15,785 nt of DNA from an uncultured Clostridia bacterium. GTDB taxonomy: Bacteria > Bacillota > Clostridia > Peptostreptococcales > Anaerovoracaceae. This document shows positions 7,852 through 15,434 of this stretch, in pieces (positions within the stretch are counted from its first letter, which is position 1; every line of letters begins with the position of its first letter). The stretch is taken from assembly GCA_934255435.1 (NCBI GenBank), contig CAKQNZ010000037.1, forward strand, positions 1 through 15,785. Direction: 5' to 3'. The position numbers and the translations under genes are program-made. The notes below the pieces were generated by a model. That model was not told the DNA's origin. It was given only the letters and a program-made list of their open reading frames with translations, and made no database searches.

Positions 7852-9279
7852 TTATGATTTTGCAGAGAGATATTCATGCATACTTGCTGCTGCATTCTTT
7901 CCGGCGCCCATTGCCATTATCACAGTTGCTGCGCCGGTTACTGCATCGCCGCCTGCAAACACGCCTTCTCTGCTTGTAGCTGCCGCTTCATCGGTGCCTA
8001 TGCCTCCACGCTGGTTTGCATCAAGATCCTCTGTAGTCTCCAGTATCAGCTTGTTGAGCTTCGTACCGATGGCCATGATGACGCAGTCCACATCCAGCAC
8101 AAAGTTTGAGCCTTCTTTCGGCACAGGTTTCCTCCTGCCTGATGCATCCGGCTCGCCCAGCTGCATCTCCACACACTCCAGACCTGTCACATGTCCTTCA
8201 TCGTCACCGATAACAGCCACAGGATTTTTCAGGAGCTGGAAATCCACTCCCTCTTCGATGGCGTGATGTATCTCTTCAGCTCTTGCCGGTATCTCGTCCA
8301 TGGAACGGCGATATACTATGTATACTTTCTCTGCACCCATTCTCTTTGCACATCTTGCTGCATCCATGGCAACATTGCCTCCGCCTACCACGGCTATCCT
8401 CTTCGCACGCTGAACAGGGGTATCGTATTCAGGCAGGTATCCCTTCATGAGATTGATGCGTGTCAGATATTCGTTGGCTGAGCATACGCCAAGAAGGTTT
8501 TCTCCCGGTATTCCCATGAATGAAGGAAGACCCGCTCCTGTACCTACGAATACAGCTTCAAATCCCTCTTCATCAATGAGTTCATCGACTGTGGCAGATC
8601 TGCCTATGACAGCATTGTTTATGAACTTGACGCCACGCTTTTCCAGTTTTTCTACTTCTGCTGCCACGATGTCCTTTGGAAGTCTGAACTCCGGTATGCC
8701 GTATGCCAGCACTCCGCCAGGCTTGTGAAGGCTTTCGAACACCGTGACTTCATATCCTTTTGCTGCCAGGTCTCCTGCACATGTGAGTCCTGCAGGACCT
8801 GCACCTACAACGGCTACTTTTCTGCCGTTGCTTTCCGGTTTCTTTTCATCAAAATCTTCATCATCATCGTCAACTGCTGCACTGAATTCTGCTTCATGCT
8901 CCGCATGCCAGTCTGAAACGAACCTCTCCAGCCTGCCTATAGCCACCGGTTCACCCAGGACTCCCTGCACGCATTTGCCCTCGCACTGGTTTTCCTGCGG
9001 GCATACCCTGCCGCATATTCTTGGCAGCGCACTCGTCTCCGATATTATCTGATATGCCGCTTCAAAGTCGCTCTCTGCCACCTTCTCGACGAATGCAGGT
9101 ATGTTTACCATGACAGGGCATCCTGTAGTACATGGCTTCTTCCTGCACTTGAGACATCTCATCGCTTCGTTCACAGCCATCTGAGGAGTGTATCCCTCTG
9201 CAACTTCTTCAAAATTCGTTGCCCTTACCTGAGGTTCCTGTTCAGGCATGGGGTTCTTTTCTTTTTTCAGGTTAATCAT
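7852..9279 (-). CDS. nfnB: NADH-dependent ferredoxin:NADP+ oxidoreductase, large subunit (GltD-like)
   Basis: A 475-aa flavoprotein homologous to the glutamate synthase small subunit. The N-terminus holds two iron-sulfur cysteine sets, C42/C45/C50/C54 and C89/C93/C99/C103 (the latter with CEGKC). FAD-binding VVGAGPAG (157-164) and NADPH-binding VVGGGNVAMDAARC (about 295-308) follow, with a C-terminal GVFAGGDAVTGAATVIMAMGAG-type flavin motif. In Nfn this subunit carries the bifurcating FAD and reduces NADP+. No glutamate synthase large subunit is adjacent, and the preceding gene is the matching NfnA, so Nfn is preferred over GOGAT. An acidic linker (DDDDEDFDE, 137-145) between the Fe-S and FAD domains is unusual. 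The ATG at 9279 overlaps the nfnA stop by 8 bp and has GGAGG 11 bases upstream; a GTG four codons earlier overlaps that site. Confidence 0.9.
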   Translation of the reverse strand: MINLKKEKNPMPEQEPQVRATNFEEVAEGYTPQMAVNEAMRCLKCRKKPCTTGCPVMVNIPAFVEKVAESDFEAAYQIISETSALPRICGRVCPQENQCEGKCVQGVLGEPVAIGRLERFVSDWHAEHEAEFSAAVDDDDEDFDEKKPESNGRKVAVVGAGPAGLTCAGDLAAKGYEVTVFESLHKPGGVLAYGIPEFRLPKDIVAAEVEKLEKRGVKFINNAVIGRSATVDELIDEEGFEAVFVGTGAGLPSFMGIPGENLLGVCSANEYLTRINLMKGYLPEYDTPVQRAKRIAVVGGGNVAMDAARCAKRMGAEKVYIVYRRSMDEIPARAEEIHHAIEEGVDFQLLKNPVAVIGDDEGHVTGLECVEMQLGEPDASGRRKPVPKEGSNFVLDVDCVIMAIGTKLNKLILETTEDLDANQRGGIGTDEAAATSREGVFAGGDAVTGAATVIMAMGAGKNAAASMHEYLSAKS

Positions 9280-10120
9280 GGTAACGTACACCTCCTGTCA
9301 GCCTGCATATATGTTCGGAATCAGCTGCCTCCTGTTCTCTGTAAAAAGCGTTTCGTTTTATCAGCTCATCCCAGTCGACGAGACTGCCGTCGAATTCCGG
9401 TCCGTCCACACATACAAATTTGTTTTCTCCACCTACTATGCATCTGCATCCGCCGCACATGCCTGTGCCGTCCACCATGTAGGCAGTCAGTGAAGCAACT
9501 GACTTTATACCATATTCTTCTGCTATGGCACATGTGAACTTCATCATCACAGGAGGGCCTACTGCAACTACTTCATCGTACTTGTTTCCCGCTTCGATAA
9601 GTGCTTTTAGTTTGTCCGTGGTGAACCCCTTTTCTCCGTATGTGCCGTCGTCTGTTGTTATGTAGAGATTTTCAGTGCCGGCTCTGAATTCATCTTCAAG
9701 GATAACCATATCCTTTGTCTTGAATCCTGCTATCATATCCACCTTTATGCCGGCTTTCTGCATACCTGTAGCTATAGGGAAAGCCAGGGCGTTGCCTGTT
9801 CCTCCGCCTACTACTGCCACACGTTTCAGACCTTCCATCTCTGTCGGCTTTCCGAGAGGTCCTACCACATCCAGCAGACAGTCGCCTTCCTCCAGCTGAT
9901 CCATCAGCTTCGTCGTCCTGCCTACCGCTGCATATATTATATCTATCGTACCCGCCTGGGAATCATGTCCCGCCATGGTGAGGGGTATCCTTTCACCGTA
10001 TTCGTCTGTTCTCAGTATTATGAACTGGCCCGGCTTCGCCTTGCGGGCAACAAGGGGAGCTTCTATGACCAGCCATGTCATATTCGAGCTGAGACGTCTC
10101 TTCTTCAATATCTTATACAT
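9272..10120 (-). CDS. nfnA: NADH-dependent ferredoxin:NADP+ oxidoreductase, small subunit (FAD/NAD-binding)
   Basis: A 282-aa protein of the ferredoxin-NADP reductase/dihydroorotate dehydrogenase electron-transfer (PyrK-like) family. FAD-contacting RIPLTMAG (44-51) and GRTTK (67-71), and NAD(H)-binding VAVVGGGTGNALAFP (101-115) are present. The C-terminal [2Fe-2S] site is DGTGMCGGC...C with C222, C225 and C237; D218 is placed where the fourth, aspartate, ligand sits in Nfn structures. Together with NfnB it runs 2 reduced ferredoxin + NADH + 2 NADP+ to 2 NADPH by flavin-based bifurcation, reversibly, in the cytosol. The start has AGGAG 9 bases upstream and lies 18 bp after the PFOR stop. PyrK was considered, but there is no pyrD and nfnB follows directly. 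Confidence 0.9.
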   Translation of the reverse strand: MYKILKKRRLSSNMTWLVIEAPLVARKAKPGQFIILRTDEYGERIPLTMAGHDSQAGTIDIIYAAVGRTTKLMDQLEEGDCLLDVVGPLGKPTEMEGLKRVAVVGGGTGNALAFPIATGMQKAGIKVDMIAGFKTKDMVILEDEFRAGTENLYITTDDGTYGEKGFTTDKLKALIEAGNKYDEVVAVGPPVMMKFTCAIAEEYGIKSVASLTAYMVDGTGMCGGCRCIVGGENKFVCVDGPEFDGSLVDWDELIKRNAFYREQEAADSEHICRLTGGVRYHD

Positions 10121-10138
10121 AGAATTCCACTCCTTTGC

Positions 10139-13100
10139 TTACTGCTGTTCATCAAAACTCTTCTGCTGCCTTATGAGCTTGTTGTATCTGTCCATTGCCA
10201 CCTTTTCGGATCTTTCGAACAGTTTCTCTGCTTTTTCCGGTGCCTTCAGCATGAGAGAATTGTAACGCACTTCTCCCATTATGAAATCTTCATAGCTGTC
10301 AGTCGGAGGTGCACTGTCCACAGACAGCGGATTCCTCTTCTGAGCTACGAGATCAGGATTGTATCTCAGCAGATTCCAGTATCCTGCCCTTACTGCTTTT
10401 TTCATTTCCAGCATAGCCTTGCTCATGCCGGATTTCAGTCCGTGGTTGATGCATGGCGCATATGCTATTATCAGAGACGGTCCGTCATAGCTTTCGGCTT
10501 CTCTGATGGCTTTCAGCGTCTGCGCCGGGTTCGCTCCCATTGCGATCTGTGCTACATAAACGTATCCGTAAGCCATGAATATCTCTGCAAGGTCTTTTTT
10601 CTTCACTGCCTTGCCGCCTGCTGCGAACTTTGCAACGGCTCCTGTAGGCGTGGACTTGGACGCCTGACCGCCTGTATTTGAGTATACTTCTGTATCGAAT
10701 ACAAGCACGTTCACATTCTCGCCTGACGCCAGTACATGATCCAGGCCGCCGTAGCCTATATCATACGCCCATCCGTCTCCGCCAAATATCCACATCGAAG
10801 GTTTTCTCAGCATATCGCTGTTCTCCACAACGAATTTCGCATCGCTCATAACTGTGCAGTTTTCACAGAGTTCTGCAAGGTTCTTTCCTGTTGTATCTGA
10901 AAGTTCCGGATCGTCCATGTTGTCCAGCCATGCTCTTGCTGCTGCACGGAACCTGTCGTCCGCTGCAAGTCTTTCGACGCATGACTTCAGTTCCTTTCTC
11001 CTTGCCTTTACAGCTACCGCCATACCGTATCCGAACTCTGCGTTGTCTTCGAACAGGGAGTTTGCCCACGCAGGACCTCTACCTTCACGATTCACGGTAT
11101 AAGGTGTGCTCGGAGCACTGCATCCCCATATCGAAGAGCAGCCTGTAGCATTGGCTATATACATCCTGTCTCCGAAAAGCTGCGTCACCAGCTTGGCGTA
11201 AGGCGTCTCTCCGCATCCCGGGCATGCGCCTGAGAACTCAAGCAGCGGCTGTCTGAACTGCGAAGACTTTACGGAAGCTGCTTTTTTGCCGAAGCCTTTG
11301 TCTGAAACATTGTTGAACAGATAGTCGAATCCTGCCTGCGCCTGCTCCATGTTGTCTTCTGCCATCACCATGCTGAGAGCCTTGTTCCTGGATGGACATA
11401 CCTCTGCGCATGAACCGCATCCTGTACAGTCCATAGCTGAAACGCCGATGGTGAAGAACTTCTCTTTGTCTTCCTTGAACTTAACTACATCCAGTCCTCT
11501 GCCACAGGCTTCTTCTTTGTCCAGCACGAAAGGTCTGATGACTGCATGAGGACATACATATGAACACCAGTTGCACTGCATACACTTCGAAAAATCCCAG
11601 GAAGGTATCTCCACTGCTATGCCTCGTTTCTCATAGGCTGCAGTCCCGGCAGGCACGCATCCGTCTGCTGTATCTGTAAATACCGATACAGGTATCGTAT
11701 CTCCGTCCATGCCGTTGGTAGGTTTCAGCACTTTGTTTATATAGTCTGTATGCAGTTTGTCTCTGCCCTTTGCTTCAGTCCTGACGATATCGCCGTATTC
11801 CTCTGCCCAGTGAGGTGGTATCTCCACTCTGTGGACATTCTCTATACCTGCCGCCACAGCCTGATAGTTCATGTACACGACTTTCTTGCCTTTGCGGCTG
11901 TATGTCTTTTTGATAGCTTCCTTCATATACTCAGCTGCATCGTATACAGGCAATATGTTGGCTATCTTGAAAAATGCCGCCTGGAGCACTGTGTTCGTCC
12001 TGCCTCTAAGGCCCAGCTCTCTTGCTATTGTCACAGCGTCGCATATGTAAAATTCTATATTGTTTCTTGCTATGTATCCCTTTATGTTCGGCGGAAGCTT
12101 TTCTTCCAGCTGCTGCTGATCCCATGAACAGTTCAGCAGGAACTTGCCTCCGGGCTTGACGTCTTCTACCATATGATATCTGTTGACATAGGCTGCGTTG
12201 TGGCACGCCACGAAATCTGCCTGTTTCACATAGTATGATGACTTTATCGGAGTGTCTCCGAATCTCAGATGGCTTATAGTGACGCCGCCTGATTTCTTAG
12301 AGTCGTACTGGAAATATGCCTGTACATACTTGTCTGTATTGTCACCTATGATCTTGACGCTGTTCTTGTTGGCGCCTACAGTACCATCTGCACCCAGTCC
12401 CCAGAATTTGCACGCAACTGTGCCTTCGTGGGAAACATCAGGTCTTTCGCTGGCTTTCAGGGAAAGTCCTGTCACATCGTCATCTATGGATATTGTGAAC
12501 TCTTTCTTAGGCTCCTCGGACCAGAGGTTCTCATATACAGCCAGTATGTCCTCCGGCTGAGTGTCCTTCGAGCCGAGACCGTAACGTCCGCCGGCCACGA
12601 ATACATTTTCGAAGCGGCTTCCTCTGAGAGCTGCCACCACATCGAGATAAAGAGGTTCCCCCATCGAACCCGGTTCCTTCGTCCTGTCAAGGACCGCTAT
12701 GCGCTTTACTGTATCAGGCATCACGCTGATAAGATGCTTTGCCGAAAAAGGTCTGTAAAGTCTCACAGTTATAACGCCGACTTTCTTTCCTTTGATACTG
12801 AGGTAGTCTACGAGTTCTTCTGCTGCGTCGCATACAGAACCCATGGCTATGATCACTTCTGTGGCGTCCGGTGCGCCGTAATAGTTGAAAGGCCTGTAGT
12901 CTGTGCCGAGCTTTTCGTTCACCTGCTCCATACAGCCGACGATGATGTCTGTTGTTTCTTCATATACGCTGTTGCAGGCTTCTCTGTGCTGGAAGAATGT
13001 TTCCGGCTGCTCAGCAGAACCCATGCTGTGAGGATGGTCAGGATTTATGACTTTGTTCCTGAACCTTTTCACGGCGTCCCAGTCCACCATGCTTTTGAGT

Positions 13101-13669
13101 TCATCGTAGTCCCAGGTTTCTATCTTCTGCTGCTCGTGACTGGTCCTGAATCCGTCGAAGAAATGAAGCAGAGGCACTCTGCCCTTTATGGCTGCCAGAT
13201 GAGCTACAGCTGCAAGGTCCATGACTTCCTGCGGACTTCTCGATGAAAGCATGGCAAACCCAGTCTGCCTGCACGCCATTACATCGGAATGATCACCGAA
13301 TATGGAAAGGGCATGTGTGGAAACTGCTCTTGCTGCTACATGGAGCACTGCAGGAGTCTGCTCTGCTGCGATCTTGTACATATTAGGGATCATCAGCAGC
13401 AGTCCCTGTGACGCTGTGAATGTGCTGGTATATGCACCTGCAGTGACAGCTCCGTGGACTGCTCCTGCTGCACCGCCTTCTGACTGCATCTCTACTACCT
13501 TGACCTGTTCACCGAATATATTCCTTCTGTCTTCACTTGTCCATTCGTCTACATTCTCTGCCATTGCCGATGATGGAGTTATCGGATATATGGCTGCAAC
13601 TTCTGAAAATGCATAGGCAACATGAGCTGCTGCTGCGTTGCCGTCCATTGTCTTTTTCTTTCTCACCAT
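10139..13669 (-). CDS. nifJ: Pyruvate:ferredoxin (flavodoxin) oxidoreductase, single-chain
   Basis: A 1176-aa homodimer-type PFOR of normal length. It oxidises pyruvate with CoA to acetyl-CoA and CO2 and reduces ferredoxin. Catalytic positions match those of the Desulfovibrio africanus enzyme: T31 in YPITPSS, E64 in EMQSEGG, R114 in HVAARAV and the NTGGQ asparagine (N998). TPP is bound by GDGWAYDIGYGG (about 961-972) to NTGGQ. Two ferredoxin-type clusters come from C696/C699/C702/C706 and C748/C751/C754/C758, and the buried cluster starts at CPGCG (C816, C819). The start at 13669 was chosen for AAAGGATG seven bases upstream; another ATG eight codons earlier overlaps the preceding gene. It sits between the polyferredoxin (16-bp gap) and nfnA (18-bp gap), so its electrons probably feed both. 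Confidence 0.97.
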   Translation of the reverse strand: MVRKKKTMDGNAAAAHVAYAFSEVAAIYPITPSSAMAENVDEWTSEDRRNIFGEQVKVVEMQSEGGAAGAVHGAVTAGAYTSTFTASQGLLLMIPNMYKIAAEQTPAVLHVAARAVSTHALSIFGDHSDVMACRQTGFAMLSSRSPQEVMDLAAVAHLAAIKGRVPLLHFFDGFRTSHEQQKIETWDYDELKSMVDWDAVKRFRNKVINPDHPHSMGSAEQPETFFQHREACNSVYEETTDIIVGCMEQVNEKLGTDYRPFNYYGAPDATEVIIAMGSVCDAAEELVDYLSIKGKKVGVITVRLYRPFSAKHLISVMPDTVKRIAVLDRTKEPGSMGEPLYLDVVAALRGSRFENVFVAGGRYGLGSKDTQPEDILAVYENLWSEEPKKEFTISIDDDVTGLSLKASERPDVSHEGTVACKFWGLGADGTVGANKNSVKIIGDNTDKYVQAYFQYDSKKSGGVTISHLRFGDTPIKSSYYVKQADFVACHNAAYVNRYHMVEDVKPGGKFLLNCSWDQQQLEEKLPPNIKGYIARNNIEFYICDAVTIARELGLRGRTNTVLQAAFFKIANILPVYDAAEYMKEAIKKTYSRKGKKVVYMNYQAVAAGIENVHRVEIPPHWAEEYGDIVRTEAKGRDKLHTDYINKVLKPTNGMDGDTIPVSVFTDTADGCVPAGTAAYEKRGIAVEIPSWDFSKCMQCNWCSYVCPHAVIRPFVLDKEEACGRGLDVVKFKEDKEKFFTIGVSAMDCTGCGSCAEVCPSRNKALSMVMAEDNMEQAQAGFDYLFNNVSDKGFGKKAASVKSSQFRQPLLEFSGACPGCGETPYAKLVTQLFGDRMYIANATGCSSIWGCSAPSTPYTVNREGRGPAWANSLFEDNAEFGYGMAVAVKARRKELKSCVERLAADDRFRAAARAWLDNMDDPELSDTTGKNLAELCENCTVMSDAKFVVENSDMLRKPSMWIFGGDGWAYDIGYGGLDHVLASGENVNVLVFDTEVYSNTGGQASKSTPTGAVAKFAAGGKAVKKKDLAEIFMAYGYVYVAQIAMGANPAQTLKAIREAESYDGPSLIIAYAPCINHGLKSGMSKAMLEMKKAVRAGYWNLLRYNPDLVAQKRNPLSVDSAPPTDSYEDFIMGEVRYNSLMLKAPEKAEKLFERSEKVAMDRYNKLIRQQKSFDEQQ

Positions 13670-13685
13670 GTTCACATCCTTTCCT

Positions 13686-14954
13686 CTACTCATCTATCTC
13701 CATTGCCTTGGTCTGCATGTAGTTGTATTCGGGCACGATACGTTCTGATATCAGGTTACGTGAACATACATATGAACATACATTGCAGTTCTCACATATA
13801 CTGCCGTCGATGACAGGGTTTCCTGCTACCATCTCTATCGCCTGGTTAGGACAGTTTAATGCACAGTCTCCGCAGCCGATACATCCGATATCACATACCT
13901 TCAGCCTTTGTTCTCTGTCGTTCCTTGAATTGCATGGTACTCTCTTGACGCCTGCATAAGATGCCATTACGATCATGTCTCTCGGACATTCTCTCATGCA
14001 GTCCCCGCACCCAACACATTTTTCGATGTCTACGAATGCAACTCCGTTCTGTACCGATATCGCATCGTATCTGCATACTTTCGTGCAGTTGCCCATACCG
14101 ACACATCCATATTCGCAAAGGCCCATGGCTCTCATGTTCAGATCCGCTGCAGCGCTGCAGTCCTCGATGCCAAGAGCCGTCAGCTTCTGATGTGCCTTGT
14201 CTCCGCCTACACATTTCACGAAAGCGATCTCTTCTTTGTGCTTTGTGATATCGTGGACCTTGTCGATTATTATCTTCTTGCGACATTTCACGGTACATGC
14301 AATGCAGCCGACACACTTGTCATAGTCGATGACAGCACAGTTGTCGATTATCTTCACTGCCCCCTGCGGACATGCCTTTTCACATTCTCCGCATCCGATA
14401 CAGCCATATCCGCATGTTTCCAGGGTCATGTTCTCATATGCCTTTGATGCACAAGGTATGAAATTCGTCGCCTCACGCGGCACCATCGTTATGATGCTCT
14501 GCGGACATGACGACAGACATGCCATACATCCTGTACATTTGTCTTCATCGATATGTATTTTGCCGTTTTCCACCGACATCGCTCCGAATTCACAGCGGTC
14601 TGTACAGCTGCCTATACCAAGGCATCCCCACTGACATTCGCTGTGCAGGAGACCTGCTTCCTTTGCCGCTTCACAGCTGTCTGAGCCTGCCAGCCGCTGC
14701 TTTCCTGCTGCATCGCCTGCACATCTTATAAAGGCTATCATATCCTTCTGTACTGCAGTTTCTGTCCCCAGCACTTCTGCCATTTCATCGACAGTTTCCT
14801 GGCTGCAGGCAGGACATAGCGTTATATTCCCTGTATCCGCTATGGCTTTCGCACAGGCTTCACAAGTCTTGTATCCGCATCCGCCATGGCCTTTGCAGTC
14901 CACACCGGGAAGCAGTGCAAGAATATGCATCCCTTTGTTCTGAATACTTTTCAT
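13686..14954 (-). CDS. RnfB-like soluble polyferredoxin with internally duplicated ferredoxin block
   Basis: A 422-aa protein with 47 cysteines. An N-terminal Fe-S domain (C20, C26, C31, C34, C47, C50; GGCGYKTC) resembles that of RnfB. Two copies of an RnfB-like unit follow, at about 72-230 and 242-402. Each holds four cluster motifs: CxxxCxxxxxCxxxC, CxxCxxCxxxCP-like, CxxxCxxCxxCxxxCP, and CxxCxxCxxxC. From C107 and from C280 the cysteine spacing is identical over 118 residues (+4, +10, +14, +33 to +43, +61, +74 to +88, +107 to +117), an offset of 173. Eight ferredoxin clusters plus the N-terminal one are predicted. There is no signal peptide or membrane helix, and no rnf genes are adjacent. 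It is first in an operon with PFOR and NfnAB, so a cytosolic electron store or relay is inferred. The start has GGAGG seven bases upstream. The exact partner is unknown. Confidence 0.85.
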   Translation of the reverse strand: MKSIQNKGMHILALLPGVDCKGHGGCGYKTCEACAKAIADTGNITLCPACSQETVDEMAEVLGTETAVQKDMIAFIRCAGDAAGKQRLAGSDSCEAAKEAGLLHSECQWGCLGIGSCTDRCEFGAMSVENGKIHIDEDKCTGCMACLSSCPQSIITMVPREATNFIPCASKAYENMTLETCGYGCIGCGECEKACPQGAVKIIDNCAVIDYDKCVGCIACTVKCRKKIIIDKVHDITKHKEEIAFVKCVGGDKAHQKLTALGIEDCSAAADLNMRAMGLCEYGCVGMGNCTKVCRYDAISVQNGVAFVDIEKCVGCGDCMRECPRDMIVMASYAGVKRVPCNSRNDREQRLKVCDIGCIGCGDCALNCPNQAIEMVAGNPVIDGSICENCNVCSYVCSRNLISERIVPEYNYMQTKAMEIDE

Positions 14955-15021
14955 CTGGCTACCTCCAACGATTAATATATATTTGTCAGTATATTATGTA
15001 TATGATTGTTCTTTTTTGTAT

Positions 15022-15052
15022 ACAGTATACTATCATCATGTTTAAAAAAATA
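15022..15052 (-). promoter_or_regulatory. Candidate proximal promoter of the redox operon
   Basis: The - strand -10 is TATACT (15024-15029), 69 bp upstream of the polyferredoxin start; the -35 (TATTTT, 15047-15052) is poor and lies in the U tract of a terminator-like hairpin. Bases 15022-15040 match the symporter promoter region (3675-3693) at 17 of 19 positions. The -10 is inside GTATAC-a-GTATAC (15018-15030), a symmetrical site that could bind a regulator. Confidence 0.4.
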
Positions 15053-15081
15053 ATCTACCAGACAAGTCAAGTTAGATTATT
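15049..15081 (-). terminator. Terminator-like hairpin in the leader of the redox operon
   Basis: On the - strand AATAATCTA (15081-15073) pairs perfectly with TAGATTATT (15057-15049) around a 15-base loop, and a run of T follows (TTATTTTTTT). It is a good, AT-rich intrinsic terminator, placed about 95 bp before the polyferredoxin start. It could be an attenuator for transcripts from further upstream, or the end of a short independent RNA. Confidence 0.6.
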
Positions 15082-15210
15082 CTGAATTCACTTTATTTTA
15101 ACACTGCCTGATAAGTCTTTCAACATATCCTCCGAAAAAATCTTGTTCTTTTTGTCGTTCAAAATTGTTCTTATTTCCAACCATTTTTATGGCAGTCTTT
15201 CATATTGCAG

Positions 15211-15240
15211 ATGATACTACTGTATACGGTCCGTGTACAG
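15211..15240 (-). promoter_or_regulatory. Candidate distal promoter with 21-bp dyad operator
   Basis: On the - strand TGTACA (15239-15234) and TATCAT (15216-15211) are 17 bp apart. The -35 and most of the spacer lie in a near-perfect dyad, 15220-15240, with half-sites CTGTATACGG and CCGTGTACAG around one central base and a single mismatch. This is a typical layout for a repressor operator. A transcript from here would run about 120-160 nt to the hairpin at 15049-15081. Confidence 0.4.
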
Positions 15241-15274
15241 CGAAAAAATATCAATGCAGGGCTGATTTATTGTC

Positions 15275-15323
15275 AAATAAAAACGCCTCGTCCACTGTTC
15301 ATTGAAAACATGCGGCGAAGCGT
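15275..15323 (-). terminator. Rho-independent terminator of the TrkA_C-domain gene operon
   Basis: On the - strand ACGCTTCG (15323-15316) pairs with CGAGGCGT (15290-15283), one G-T pair, with further pairing in the loop (TGTT/AACA). TTTTTATTT follows directly (15283-15275). It lies 112 bp after the small ORF stop. Confidence 0.75.
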
Positions 15324-15434
15324 ATCATATTTTCTGATGTATCTGGCATTTCAATGTGTCTGCTGTATCTGCATACTGCTACTTTCCCTGTATATGAGGT
15401 CCATTATCAGTATGCTTAGTATCCCGCAGAACAG

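Larger units (their letters stand above)
14955..15434. other. Long regulatory intergenic region upstream of the redox operon
   Basis: This 480-bp gap holds, reading along the - strand: the tail and terminator of the TrkA_C operon (15275-15434), a distal promoter with dyad (15211-15240), an AT-rich leader of about 120 nt, a terminator-like hairpin (15049-15081), a proximal promoter (15022-15052) and the GGAGG site. The leader carries two short - strand ORFs: 28 codons from an ATG at 15184 (no ribosome site) and 12 codons from an ATG at 15126 (GGAGG only 2 bases before it). No known riboswitch was recognised. Confidence 0.45.

Noticed and set aside
7852..9279. Glutamate synthase small subunit (GltD) as the name for this gene
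   Set aside because: No large glutamate synthase subunit adjoins it, and the overlapping upstream gene is the matching Nfn small subunit.
9280..9291. GTG start four codons upstream for nfnB (and likewise for the panG-like gene at 7458-7466)
   Set aside because: In both cases the GTG overlaps the GGAGG ribosome site, which correctly positions the downstream ATG.
9272..10120. PyrK, electron-transfer subunit of dihydroorotate dehydrogenase
   Set aside because: Same family, but no pyrD nearby and nfnB follows directly with overlapping codons.
9965..10681. 238-codon open frame on the + strand
   Set aside because: Antisense to nfnA and the PFOR 3' end, crossing a gene boundary; no family resemblance.
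12428..13246. 272-codon open frame on the + strand
   Set aside because: It lies wholly antisense to the PFOR gene, has no ribosome site and a Cys/His/Tyr-rich composition typical of a reverse-complement shadow.
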